Of a DNA stretch of 33,168 nt, positions 7,079-15,110 are shown piece after piece (within the stretch, counting starts at the first letter, position 1; each line of letters begins with the position of its first letter). This stretch comes from Ga0074130 sp035492055 (lineage in GTDB: Bacteria; Pseudomonadota; Gammaproteobacteria; Burkholderiales; Rhodocyclaceae): assembly GCA_035492055.1 (NCBI GenBank), contig DATJJR010000024.1, positions 1 through 33,168 of the forward strand, read 5' to 3'. The notes under the pieces were generated by a model. The model was not told the DNA's origin and did not search any database. It was given only the letters and a program-made list of their open reading frames with translations. The position numbers were made by a program, and so were the translations under genes.

Positions 7079-8506
7079 TTAGAAATGCAATGCTCGCTTG
7101 TCGATCGCCAGCGCAGCTTCGTGCACGGCCTCCGACAGGGTCGGATGCGCATGGCAGATGCGCGCAATATCTTCCGAGCTTGCACCGAACTCCATCGCCA
7201 CGACGGCTTCGGCAATCAATTCGGAGGCGTTATGGCCAAACACATGCATGCCGAGAATACGATCTGTCTTGGCACACGCAAGCATTTTCACGAAACCCGT
7301 AGTATCGCCCTGGCCCAGCGCCCGACCGTTGGCGAGGAAAGGAATCTGCCCGACCTTGTACTCGGCACCCTCGTTCTTCAATTGCTGCTCGGTCTTGCCA
7401 ACCCAGGCGATTTCCGGATGCGTATAGATCACCCACGGAATGGCGTTCATGTCGACATGACCCGCTTGCCCGGCGATCAGCTCAGCTACCATGACGCCCT
7501 CTTCCATGCCTTTGTGGGCCAGCATCGGACCGCGCACTACATCACCGACCGCCCAGACGTTTTCAAGATTCGTACGGCACTGCTCGTCCACGCTCACCCG
7601 ACCGCGCTCGTCAAGCGCGAGACCGACGACATCAGCGCCCAAACCTGCCGTGTTTGGCACTCGACCAATCGAGACGATAAGACGATCGACATCCAGCGTC
7701 TGTGGTGCATCGACGCCGTCGTATTCAATGCGCACACCGGCATCACTCGCCTGCACGGACTTGAGCTTCACACCCAATTGAATGTTCAAGCCCTGATGCT
7801 TGGTGAAGATTTTCCATGCCTCCTTCGCCACAGCCTGGTCGGCAGCCGCCAGAAAATCCGGCGCCACCTCAAGAATGGTCACTTCGGCCCCGAGGCGCTT
7901 CCATACCGAGCCAAGCTCAAGACCGATGACACCCGCGCCGATGATGCCCAATCGTTGCGGCACGTTATCGAAAGCCAAAGCGCCGATGTTGTCGCAAACG
8001 ATGCGGTTATCGACAGGCATACCGTCGAGAGGACGTGCATTTGAGCCGGTGGCAACGATCACGTGTGTCGCCGCCACCAGCTCGTCATCACCGCTGACTT
8101 CGATCATCCATTTATTGCTCTCGCGGCTGACAAAACGGCCGCGACCGGACAACAACGTCACCTTGTTCTTCTTGAACAGACCACGAATGCCACTGGTCAG
8201 TTGCGTCACGATGTTTTCCTTGCGCCGCATCATCGTCGCCACGTCCATGCGGACGCCATCGACACCGATGCCATGCATCTGGAAGGCATGTGTGGCTTGC
8301 TCATACAACTCGGACGATTGCAGCAAGGCCTTGGACGGAATGCAACCAACATTCAGGCATGTACCACCAAGACGTACTTGTCCCTTTGGGTCGGCATACG
8401 TCTCGGATTCGATGCAAGCCGCACTGAAACCCAGCTGTGCCGCGCGAATGGCCGCAACATAACCGGCCGGACCGCCGCCGATGACGACAACGTCGAATTC
8501 TTTCAT
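7079..8506 (-). CDS. lpd: Dihydrolipoamide dehydrogenase (E3 of 2-oxoglutarate dehydrogenase)
   Basis: This flavoprotein reoxidises the dihydrolipoyl arm of E2 and passes electrons to NAD+. The 475 residues are full length. The FAD-binding GGGPAGYVAA is at 10-19. The redox disulfide GGTCLNVGC (Cys50, Cys55) is followed by IPSK. The NAD-binding GIIGAGVIGLELGS spans 187-200. The C-terminal catalytic HAHPTLSE (His454, Glu459 on the partner subunit) is present. It sits 15 bases after odhB in the same direction, so it is presumably the E3 dedicated to this complex, although E3 subunits can be shared with pyruvate dehydrogenase and the glycine cleavage system. Confidence 0.97.
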   Translation of the reverse strand: MKEFDVVVIGGGPAGYVAAIRAAQLGFSAACIESETYADPKGQVRLGGTCLNVGCIPSKALLQSSELYEQATHAFQMHGIGVDGVRMDVATMMRRKENIVTQLTSGIRGLFKKNKVTLLSGRGRFVSRESNKWMIEVSGDDELVAATHVIVATGSNARPLDGMPVDNRIVCDNIGALAFDNVPQRLGIIGAGVIGLELGSVWKRLGAEVTILEVAPDFLAAADQAVAKEAWKIFTKHQGLNIQLGVKLKSVQASDAGVRIEYDGVDAPQTLDVDRLIVSIGRVPNTAGLGADVVGLALDERGRVSVDEQCRTNLENVWAVGDVVRGPMLAHKGMEEGVMVAELIAGQAGHVDMNAIPWVIYTHPEIAWVGKTEQQLKNEGAEYKVGQIPFLANGRALGQGDTTGFVKMLACAKTDRILGMHVFGHNASELIAEAVVAMEFGASSEDIARICHAHPTLSEAVHEAALAIDKRALHF

Positions 8507-8521
8507 GACGATTTCCCTGAA

Positions 8522-9793
8522 TTAGAGATCGAGCAGCAATCGGGCCGGATCTTCCAGTGCTTCCTTCATTGCCACCAGACCCAGCACCGCTTCGCGACCA
8601 TCGATGATGCGATGGTCATAAGACATCGCCAGATAATTGATCGGGCGAATCACGATCTGACCGTTCTCGACCACAGGCCGATCCTTGGTCGCGTGAATCC
8701 CCAGAATCGCCGATTGCGGCGGATTGATAATCGGCGTGGACAGCATCGAACCGAAGATGCCGCCATTCGAGATCGAGAACGTACCGCCGGACAGCTCTTC
8801 AATCGACAACTTGCCATCGGCCGCCTTCTTGCCGAACTCGGCGATCTTTTTCTCGATCTGCGCAAGACTCATCTGGTCGGCATCGCGCAGGATCGGCACA
8901 ACAAGGCCACGCGGGCTGCCAACGGCGATGCCGATATCGAAATAGCCGTGATAGACGATGTCATTGCCATCGACGGAAGCATTGATCACCGGATACTTCT
9001 TCAGCGCAGCAACGACGGCTTTGACGAAGAAGGACATGAAGCCCAGCTTGACACCATGCTCCTTCTCGAATTTTTCCTTGTACTTCGCACGGAGCTCCAT
9101 CACCGGCCCCATGTTCACCTCGTTGAAGGTAGTCAGGATGGCGTTTTGCGCCTGCGATTGCAGGAGACGTTCGGCAATACGTGCACGCAAGCGCGACATC
9201 GGTACGCGTTGCTCGGCACGACCGGCAAGCGCGGATTCAACGCTCGGTGTCGAAGGCTGCGGCAATGCCGGCTTGGCTTCTGGCACAACCGTTGGGCTGG
9301 CAACAGAAACAACTGCAGCAGGAGAGGCTGGCTTGGTGGCATTCAGCACATCGGCTTTGGTGATGCGGCCACCACGGCCGGTACCTTCGATTTGTGAAGC
9401 ATCAACACCGCTTTCGGCCAGGATCTTGCGCGCAGCCGGCATCACTGTCGGCGCTGCACTGGCAGCGACGTCGGGTGTAGGCTTGGTAACAACAGCTGGC
9501 GGATCTGCAGGCTTCGGTATCGGGGCTGGCGATGTCGGTACCGCCGCCGATTTTGCTTCGGTATCAAGCCGTGCAATCACTTCGCCGGAGACGACCGTTG
9601 CGCCGTCGCTCTTGAGCACCTCTACCAACACACCCTCTCCAGGTGCCGGCAGCTCAAGTACAACCTTGTCGGTTTCGATATCGATCAGGTTTTCATCACG
9701 CACCACCGCCTCGCCCGGCTTCTTGTGCCAGGAAACGAGCGTGGCCTCTGCCACCGATTCGGACAACTGCGGCACCTTCACTTCGATCAGCAT
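8522..9793 (-). CDS. odhB: Dihydrolipoyl succinyltransferase (E2 of 2-oxoglutarate dehydrogenase)
   Basis: E2 carries the succinyl group from E1 to CoA. I choose the ATG at 9793 (423 residues) because GGAGAG lies just upstream and MLIEVKVPQLSESV is the standard family start; the longer frame to 9871 runs into odhA. One lipoyl domain (1-77) has the modified Lys43 in IETDKVVLE. A Pro/Ala-rich linker (about 83-118) precedes the peripheral subunit-binding domain (about 119-151, RKILAESGVDASQIEGTGRG). A second linker leads to the catalytic domain (about 195-423), ending with DHRIIDGREA (His394, Asp398). Having a single lipoyl domain is typical of the succinyl-transferring E2. The gap to odhA is 49 bases. 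Confidence 0.97.
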   Translation of the reverse strand: MLIEVKVPQLSESVAEATLVSWHKKPGEAVVRDENLIDIETDKVVLELPAPGEGVLVEVLKSDGATVVSGEVIARLDTEAKSAAVPTSPAPIPKPADPPAVVTKPTPDVAASAAPTVMPAARKILAESGVDASQIEGTGRGGRITKADVLNATKPASPAAVVSVASPTVVPEAKPALPQPSTPSVESALAGRAEQRVPMSRLRARIAERLLQSQAQNAILTTFNEVNMGPVMELRAKYKEKFEKEHGVKLGFMSFFVKAVVAALKKYPVINASVDGNDIVYHGYFDIGIAVGSPRGLVVPILRDADQMSLAQIEKKIAEFGKKAADGKLSIEELSGGTFSISNGGIFGSMLSTPIINPPQSAILGIHATKDRPVVENGQIVIRPINYLAMSYDHRIIDGREAVLGLVAMKEALEDPARLLLDL

Positions 9794-9842
9794 ATTTTCT
9801 CTCCGTAACCCATTGCGTTGCCAGTGTTCATGTTGCGATTGC

Positions 9843-12689
9843 TTATGGATGCGTGCGCTCGAGTACGCCAAATGCGCCTTCGATCACTGCCTTCTGCTGT
9901 GCATGGTGCTTGGCGTAGTAGCCGACGGCAGGCGACGCAGAGGCCGGCCGTGCGACGAGGAACAATTCCTGATTCGTCGTCACGGTATGCGCGATGTGAT
10001 ATCTCGATGCCAGCCAGTACCACGCGCCTTGATTGCGCGGCTCTTCCTGGCACCAAACAACTTCCTTGGCCTTCGACCACTTCTGCAACTCAGCCTGGAT
10101 CGCCTCGTTGGGGAAGGGATATAGCTGCTCGAGGCGGACGATGGCGGTGTTGTCGATCTTCTGTTCACGACGGTACGCCATCAACTCGTAGTAAATCTTG
10201 CCGGCACAGAACACCACACGCGTGACCTTGTTCGGATCAAGATCATCGACCTCACCGATGACGGTGCGGAACTCGCCATTCACAAGCTCATCCAGCGACG
10301 ATACGGCGTCCTTATTGCGCAACAAGGATTTCGGCGTGATGATGATCAGCGGCTTACGCAGCTTGCGCAGCATCTGGCGACGCAGCAAGTGGAAGATTTG
10401 CGACGGAGAAGAAGGCACGCACACCTGCCAATTCATTTCGGCACTCAAGCTCATGTAACGCTCGATACGCGCCGACGAATGCTCCGGTCCTTGGCCTTCA
10501 TAGCCGTGCGGCAACATCAGCGTCAGGCCGGAAAGGCGTCCCCACTTTGCCTCGCCGGAACTGATGAACTGGTCGATCACAACCTGAGCGCCGTTGGCGA
10601 AATCGCCGAACTGCGCCTCCCAAACCGTCAATTCATTCGGTGACGCGGCCGAGTAACCGTACTCGAACGCCAGCACGGCCTCTTCCGACAGCACCGAATC
10701 GATAACAATAAACGGCGCTTGCTTGGCATCGATGTTTTGCAGCGGGACATATGCACCGGTATCCCATTTCTCACGATTCTGATCGTGCAGGGCGGCATGG
10801 CGATGGAAGAAAGTGCCGCGACCGACATCTTCGCCCGACAGACGCACGCCATAGCCCTGCATCAACAGCGTTGCATACGCGAGGTTTTCGCCCATGCCCC
10901 AGTCGAGCGGCAACTTACCCTCGCCCATGAGGCGGCGATCGTCGATCACCTTCTGCACACGCGGATGCAGTGTGAAGCCCTCGGGCGTCGTCGTCAGCGC
11001 TTTCGCCATACGTTGCAGTTCGGGCAGTGGCACTGCCGTCTTGCATTCGTCGGAATATTTCTGGCCGACATACGGCGTCCAGTCAATCGCCAGTGTCACA
11101 GGATGATTGGTCAGCACGGGGTTGTAGAGCAATTCACCGCGATCCAGCGCAGCCCGGTAATCCTTGATGATCTGATCCGGTTGTTCTGCAGTACACACGC
11201 CCTGTCCAACGAGTTTGTCGGCGTAGAGCTGGCGCGTGCCGGGATGCGCGTGAATGCGCTTGTACATCAGCGGCTGCGTGACCATCGGTTCGTCTTGCTC
11301 GTTGTGGCCAAGCTTGCGGAAACAGACGAGATCGATCACCACATCGCTCTCGAATTCCTGGCGGAACTCCATCGCGACTTGCGTCACGTAAGCCACGGCT
11401 TCCGGATCGTCGCCATTCACGTGGAAGATCGGCGCTTCGATCATTTTGAAGACGTCGGTGCAATAGTTCGAAGAACGGTAATCGCGCGGGTCCGACGTGG
11501 TGAAACCGATCTGGTTATTGATGACGATGTGAACCGTACCGCCGTTGCCGTAGCCGCGTGTGCGCGAAAAATTCAACGTTTCCTGGTTCACGCCTTGCCC
11601 TGCCACGGCAGCGTCGCCATGCAGAATGACCGGCAGCACACCAGCACCGTTCTTGTCGCCGCGACGGCGCTGGCGCGCATACACGGAACCTTCGACGACC
11701 GGATTGACGATTTCAAGGTGCGACGGATTGAAGGCCAGCGAAAGATGTATCGGACCGCCTGCGGTCGAAATATTCGACGAGAAGCCGTTGTGGTATTTCA
11801 CGTCGCCGGACGTCAGCTCTTCGGCATGCTGGCCCTCGAATTCAGAGAACAAATCCTTGGGTGATTTGCCAAGCGTGTTCACCAGCACGTTGAGACGACC
11901 GCGATGCGCCATGCCGACAACGATTTCCTGCACACCAAGACGGCCGGCCGTCTGAATCAACTCATCGAGCGCAACGATGGTGGATTCGCCGCCCTCGAGC
12001 GAGAAACGCTTTTGTCCAACGTATTTGGTATTGAGATAACGCTCCAGCGTTTCCGATGCCGTCAAACGCTCAAGGAAATGACGCTTACGCTCGGGTGTAT
12101 ACACTGGCGTGGAGCGGATCGGCTCGAACTTCGCTTGCAGCCAGCGCTTTTGCGCGACCTCCGAGATGTACATGTATTCAAGGCCGATGCTGCCGCAATA
12201 TGTCTGTCGCAATGCATCGATAATCTCGCGCAGCGGCGCATTCTCGCCAACACCGGAAAAAGCGCCTGCACTGAAGTTGTGGCTGAGATCTGCCTCGGTA
12301 AAGCCGTAGAACGACGGCTCCAATTCGGCAATGTTCGGACGTTCGGCCCTTTTTAGCGGGTCAAGTTGCGCCCAGCGATTACCAAGGAAGCGATACGCGG
12401 AAACAAGGCGGAACACGCCCTGCTGCTTGCCATCGTCGGCCATGGCCGGACGTTGCTGCACACGCAGCTCGCCCTCCTTGGCACGTTGCGCAAATGAAGC
12501 AATGATCGGCGCATGTGGCACATCAGGACCGGTGTAGCTGCCGGCGCCAGGCAAGCTGGCCAATTTGTCGAAGTAGTCACGCCACTCCGGATCAACCGAG
12601 GCCGGATTGACCAGGTAAGCCTCGTAGAGCTCTTCGATAAACGGCGCGTTGGCACCGAAGAGGTAGGAATTGGACAACATCTGCAACAT
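9843..12689 (-). CDS. odhA: 2-oxoglutarate dehydrogenase E1 (thiamine diphosphate-dependent)
   Basis: E1 decarboxylates 2-oxoglutarate and succinylates the lipoyl arm of E2. At 948 residues it matches the family (E. coli SucA 933). The N-terminal helix SYLFGANAPFIEELYEAYL contacts E2/E3. The thiamine diphosphate and substrate regions include GMAHRGRLNVLVN, HGDAAVAGQGVNQETLN and VINNQIGFTTS. The C-terminal half contains GEDVGRGTFFHRHA and LPHGYEGQGPEHSSARIER, all diagnostic. AAAGGAG lies nine bases before the ATG. It is preceded by gltA with an 80-base gap that contains an RNA-hairpin sequence (12734-12754) but no full terminator, so co-transcription with the sdh-gltA genes is likely. Confidence 0.97.
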   Translation of the reverse strand: MLQMLSNSYLFGANAPFIEELYEAYLVNPASVDPEWRDYFDKLASLPGAGSYTGPDVPHAPIIASFAQRAKEGELRVQQRPAMADDGKQQGVFRLVSAYRFLGNRWAQLDPLKRAERPNIAELEPSFYGFTEADLSHNFSAGAFSGVGENAPLREIIDALRQTYCGSIGLEYMYISEVAQKRWLQAKFEPIRSTPVYTPERKRHFLERLTASETLERYLNTKYVGQKRFSLEGGESTIVALDELIQTAGRLGVQEIVVGMAHRGRLNVLVNTLGKSPKDLFSEFEGQHAEELTSGDVKYHNGFSSNISTAGGPIHLSLAFNPSHLEIVNPVVEGSVYARQRRRGDKNGAGVLPVILHGDAAVAGQGVNQETLNFSRTRGYGNGGTVHIVINNQIGFTTSDPRDYRSSNYCTDVFKMIEAPIFHVNGDDPEAVAYVTQVAMEFRQEFESDVVIDLVCFRKLGHNEQDEPMVTQPLMYKRIHAHPGTRQLYADKLVGQGVCTAEQPDQIIKDYRAALDRGELLYNPVLTNHPVTLAIDWTPYVGQKYSDECKTAVPLPELQRMAKALTTTPEGFTLHPRVQKVIDDRRLMGEGKLPLDWGMGENLAYATLLMQGYGVRLSGEDVGRGTFFHRHAALHDQNREKWDTGAYVPLQNIDAKQAPFIVIDSVLSEEAVLAFEYGYSAASPNELTVWEAQFGDFANGAQVVIDQFISSGEAKWGRLSGLTLMLPHGYEGQGPEHSSARIERYMSLSAEMNWQVCVPSSPSQIFHLLRRQMLRKLRKPLIIITPKSLLRNKDAVSSLDELVNGEFRTVIGEVDDLDPNKVTRVVFCAGKIYYELMAYRREQKIDNTAIVRLEQLYPFPNEAIQAELQKWSKAKEVVWCQEEPRNQGAWYWLASRYHIAHTVTTNQELFLVARPASASPAVGYYAKHHAQQKAVIEGAFGVLERTHP

Positions 12690-12733
12690 GGCACTGCTCC
12701 TTTCCTGACTACTGCGACTTGCAACTGCTTCAA

Positions 12734-12754
12734 GGACGGGCCATCAGCCCGCCC
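12734..12754 (-). promoter_or_regulatory. Hairpin in the gltA-odhA gap, no U-tract
   Basis: GGACGGGC (12734-12741) and GCCCGCCC (12747-12754) can form an 8-bp stem with one G-U pair and loop CATCA. On the transcribed minus strand it is followed by CTTGAAG, not a run of U. It is therefore a poor terminator and more likely an mRNA processing or stability element between gltA and odhA. Confidence 0.45.
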
Positions 12755-12769
12755 GGTTTTACTGTCTCA

Positions 12770-14062
12770 TCAACGCCGCCCCACCGGCGGAACATCCCGA
12801 CGTGCAGCACCGATGTAGAGTTGGCGCGGACGACCGATCTTGTATTCAGGATCGATCAACATTTCCTCCCACTGCGCCATCCAGCCGACGGTGCGGGCCA
12901 GCGAGAAGATGCAGGTGAACATCGACGTCGGGATGCCGAGCGCGCGCTGGACAATGCCCGAGTAGAAGTCGACGTTTGGATACAGCTTGCGTTCAACGAA
13001 GTAATCATCCTCAAGCGCAATGCGTTCAAGCTCCATTGCCAGCTTGAAAATACGGTCGTTGCCGACGCCCAACTCATTGAGCACATCGGAGCACACCTTG
13101 GCCATCAGCTTGGCGCGTGGGTCGAAGTTCTTGTAGACGCGATGACCGAAACCCATGAGGCGGAAAGGATCGTCCTTGTCCTTGGCACGCTTGATGTATT
13201 CGCCAACGCGGGACACATCGCCGATCTCCTCCAACATGTTGAGGCAGGCTTCGTTTGCGCCACCATGCGCCGGGCCCCACAAACAGGCGATGCCGGCGGA
13301 AATACACGCAAACGGATTCGCACCGGAAGAACCGGCAAGGCGCACCGTCGACGTCGAGGCGTTCTGCTCATGGTCGGCATGCAGTGTGAATATAGTGTCG
13401 AGCGCATGCACCAGCACGGGATTCGGCTTGTACGTTTCGGCCGGTGTGCCGAACATCATGTGCATGAAGTTGGCGGTATAGCCAAGGTCGTTACGCGGGT
13501 ACATGAACGGCTGGCCGATCGTGTACTTGTAGGCCATGGCGACGATGGTCGGCATCTTGGCCACGATGCGATTGAAGCTGATGCTTCGATGTTCGGGATC
13601 GGAGACGTCGGAGGCATCGTGGTAGAACGCCGACAACGCACCAACCACACCAACGAGTACGGCCATCGGGTGCGCATCGCGGCGGAAGCCCTGATAGAAC
13701 TTGACCAGTTGCTCGTGTACGAGCGTGTGGTTCTTGATGGTGCTCTCGAAATCGGCCTTCTGCGTGGCGTTCGGCAGTTCACCCGTCTTCAGCAGATAGG
13801 CGGTTTCGAGGAAGGAACATTGCTCCGCCAGTTGCTCGATCGGATAGCCGCGATACAGCAGCTCGCCCTTGTCGCCATCGATATAGGTGATCTTCGATTG
13901 GCAACTCGCGGTGGAGAGGAAACCGGAATCATAGGTATACACACCGGCCTTGCTGCCCAGTGTACGAATATCGATCACGTCGCTGCCATGAGTCCCCTTC
14001 ATGACCGGAAACTCAAACTCGTTCCCGTCCAGCGCCAGCTTCGTCGTGCGATTCGTTGTCAT
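12770..14062 (-). CDS. gltA: Citrate synthase (type I, hexameric bacterial form)
   Basis: It condenses oxaloacetate and acetyl-CoA to citrate. The start at ATG 14062 (430 residues) is supported by AAAGGAAG just upstream and by the normal N-terminus MTTNRTTKLALDGNEFEFP; the frame continues to 14110 without a better site. The catalytic residues are in place: His266 in GPAHGGANEA, His307 in GFGHRVYKNFDPR and Asp365 in NVDFYSG, equivalent to His264, His305 and Asp362 of the E. coli enzyme. Its length suggests the NADH-sensitive Gram-negative type, but allostery cannot be judged by eye. It follows sdhE after 60 bases and precedes odhA, all on the minus strand. Confidence 0.97.
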   Translation of the reverse strand: MTTNRTTKLALDGNEFEFPVMKGTHGSDVIDIRTLGSKAGVYTYDSGFLSTASCQSKITYIDGDKGELLYRGYPIEQLAEQCSFLETAYLLKTGELPNATQKADFESTIKNHTLVHEQLVKFYQGFRRDAHPMAVLVGVVGALSAFYHDASDVSDPEHRSISFNRIVAKMPTIVAMAYKYTIGQPFMYPRNDLGYTANFMHMMFGTPAETYKPNPVLVHALDTIFTLHADHEQNASTSTVRLAGSSGANPFACISAGIACLWGPAHGGANEACLNMLEEIGDVSRVGEYIKRAKDKDDPFRLMGFGHRVYKNFDPRAKLMAKVCSDVLNELGVGNDRIFKLAMELERIALEDDYFVERKLYPNVDFYSGIVQRALGIPTSMFTCIFSLARTVGWMAQWEEMLIDPEYKIGRPRQLYIGAARRDVPPVGRR

Positions 14063-14122
14063 CGTGCTTCCTTTCTCATTGCAAAATTCATCGGCAGGCA
14101 ATTCATCCACAAGCCTTGGATT

Positions 14123-14374
14123 CTAAAGCCTGCGCAAGCGCTCCAACATGACCATGTCGTCAGCATGAACGCTCATCGTATCGTCGCTGACCAGCTTCCA
14201 TAGCGGATGGTCTTCAAGTTCAAGCAGACGTTCCAGGCTTTTGGCCTCGTCGTCACCGAGCGGCGCATCGCCCTGCATCGTCCAGAAGCGCTGGAACACC
14301 AGATCGAGCTCCAAGAGCGCACGGCGGCAATGCCAGCGCAGCTTGTCGTCGCGGATGCGCAGTGCGTCTTCCAT
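14123..14374 (-). CDS. sdhE: Succinate dehydrogenase FAD-assembly factor SdhE (motif variant)
   Basis: A small protein (83 residues from ATG 14374) of the SdhE/Sdh5 family, which promotes covalent FAD attachment to SdhA. RWHCRR and LLELDLVFQRF, a LERLLELEDHPLWKL helix and the length identify it. The ATG lies one base after the sdhB stop, so translation is probably coupled; a GTG at 14386 would overlap sdhB. The hallmark RGxxE motif reads R18-A19-L20-L21-E22, so the conserved Gly is Ala (codon GCG). In E. coli and yeast, replacing this Gly by Arg abolishes function. The effect of Ala is unknown. Position between sdhB and gltA is the common proteobacterial arrangement. Confidence 0.93.
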   Translation of the reverse strand: MEDALRIRDDKLRWHCRRALLELDLVFQRFWTMQGDAPLGDDEAKSLERLLELEDHPLWKLVSDDTMSVHADDMVMLERLRRL

Positions 14375-14375
14375 A

Positions 14376-15086
14376 TCAGACGGCACGCCGCATCATCATG
14401 TCCTTGATCTTGCCAATCGCCTTGGTCGGATTCAAACCCTTTGGGCACACATCCACACAATTCATGATGGTGTGGCAACGGAACAGGCGATACGGATCTT
14501 CGAGGTTGTCGAGGCGCTCATTGGTGGCCTGGTCACGGGTATCGGCAATGAATCGATACGCGGCCAGCAAGCCGGCCGGACCGACGAACTTGTCCGGATT
14601 CCACCAGAAGCTCGGGCATGCAGTCGAACAGCAGGCGCAGAGAATGCACTCGTAGAGACCGTCAAGCTCGTCGCGGTCCTCCGGCGACTGCAAACGCTCG
14701 CGCTCGGGCATTGGATCGTAATTGATCAGGTACGGCTTGATCGAGTGGTATTGATCGAAGAACTGCGTCATGTCGACGATCAGATCGCGAATCACCGGCA
14801 ATCCGGGTAATGGACGCAGCACAATGGGCTGCTTGAGCGAATCGACATCGGTCAAGCAGGCAAGTCCGTTCTTGCCGTTGATGTTCATAGCATCGGACCC
14901 GCATACGCCTTCGCGGCACGAACGGCGGAAAGCCAGGCTATCGTCCTTCGCCTTCAGCTTGACGATGGCGTCGAGCAGTTTGATTTCCGTTACGGCCAGA
15001 TCGACGGAAATGTCCTGCATCCAGGGTTTGGCATCCTTGTCCGGATCGTAGCGATAGATGCGGAATTGAACGGTGCGGGTCGTCAT
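14376..15086 (-). CDS. sdhB: Succinate dehydrogenase iron-sulfur subunit
   Basis: It carries electrons from the FAD of SdhA to quinone through three clusters. The ATG at 15086 (236 residues) has GGAGA eight bases upstream; the frame reaches 15104 without a better site. The [2Fe-2S] ligands lie in SCREGVCGSDAM and GLAC (Cys57, Cys62, Cys77, with Asp65 in place of the fourth Cys, as in E. coli). The [4Fe-4S] and [3Fe-4S] ligands are Cys147, 150, 153, 157 (YECILCACCSTAC), Cys204 (FRCHTIMNC), Cys210 and Cys214. It is 24 bases after sdhA and touches sdhE. Confidence 0.97.
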   Translation of the reverse strand: MTTRTVQFRIYRYDPDKDAKPWMQDISVDLAVTEIKLLDAIVKLKAKDDSLAFRRSCREGVCGSDAMNINGKNGLACLTDVDSLKQPIVLRPLPGLPVIRDLIVDMTQFFDQYHSIKPYLINYDPMPERERLQSPEDRDELDGLYECILCACCSTACPSFWWNPDKFVGPAGLLAAYRFIADTRDQATNERLDNLEDPYRLFRCHTIMNCVDVCPKGLNPTKAIGKIKDMMMRRAV

Positions 15087-15110
15087 GTTCTTTTCTCCGA
15101 TCAATGCGTC

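Noticed and set aside
12719..14203. Long plus-strand open frame (494 codons) across gltA
   Set aside because: It is the complement of gltA, whose catalytic residues and start are clear. High third-position GC keeps the opposite strand open.
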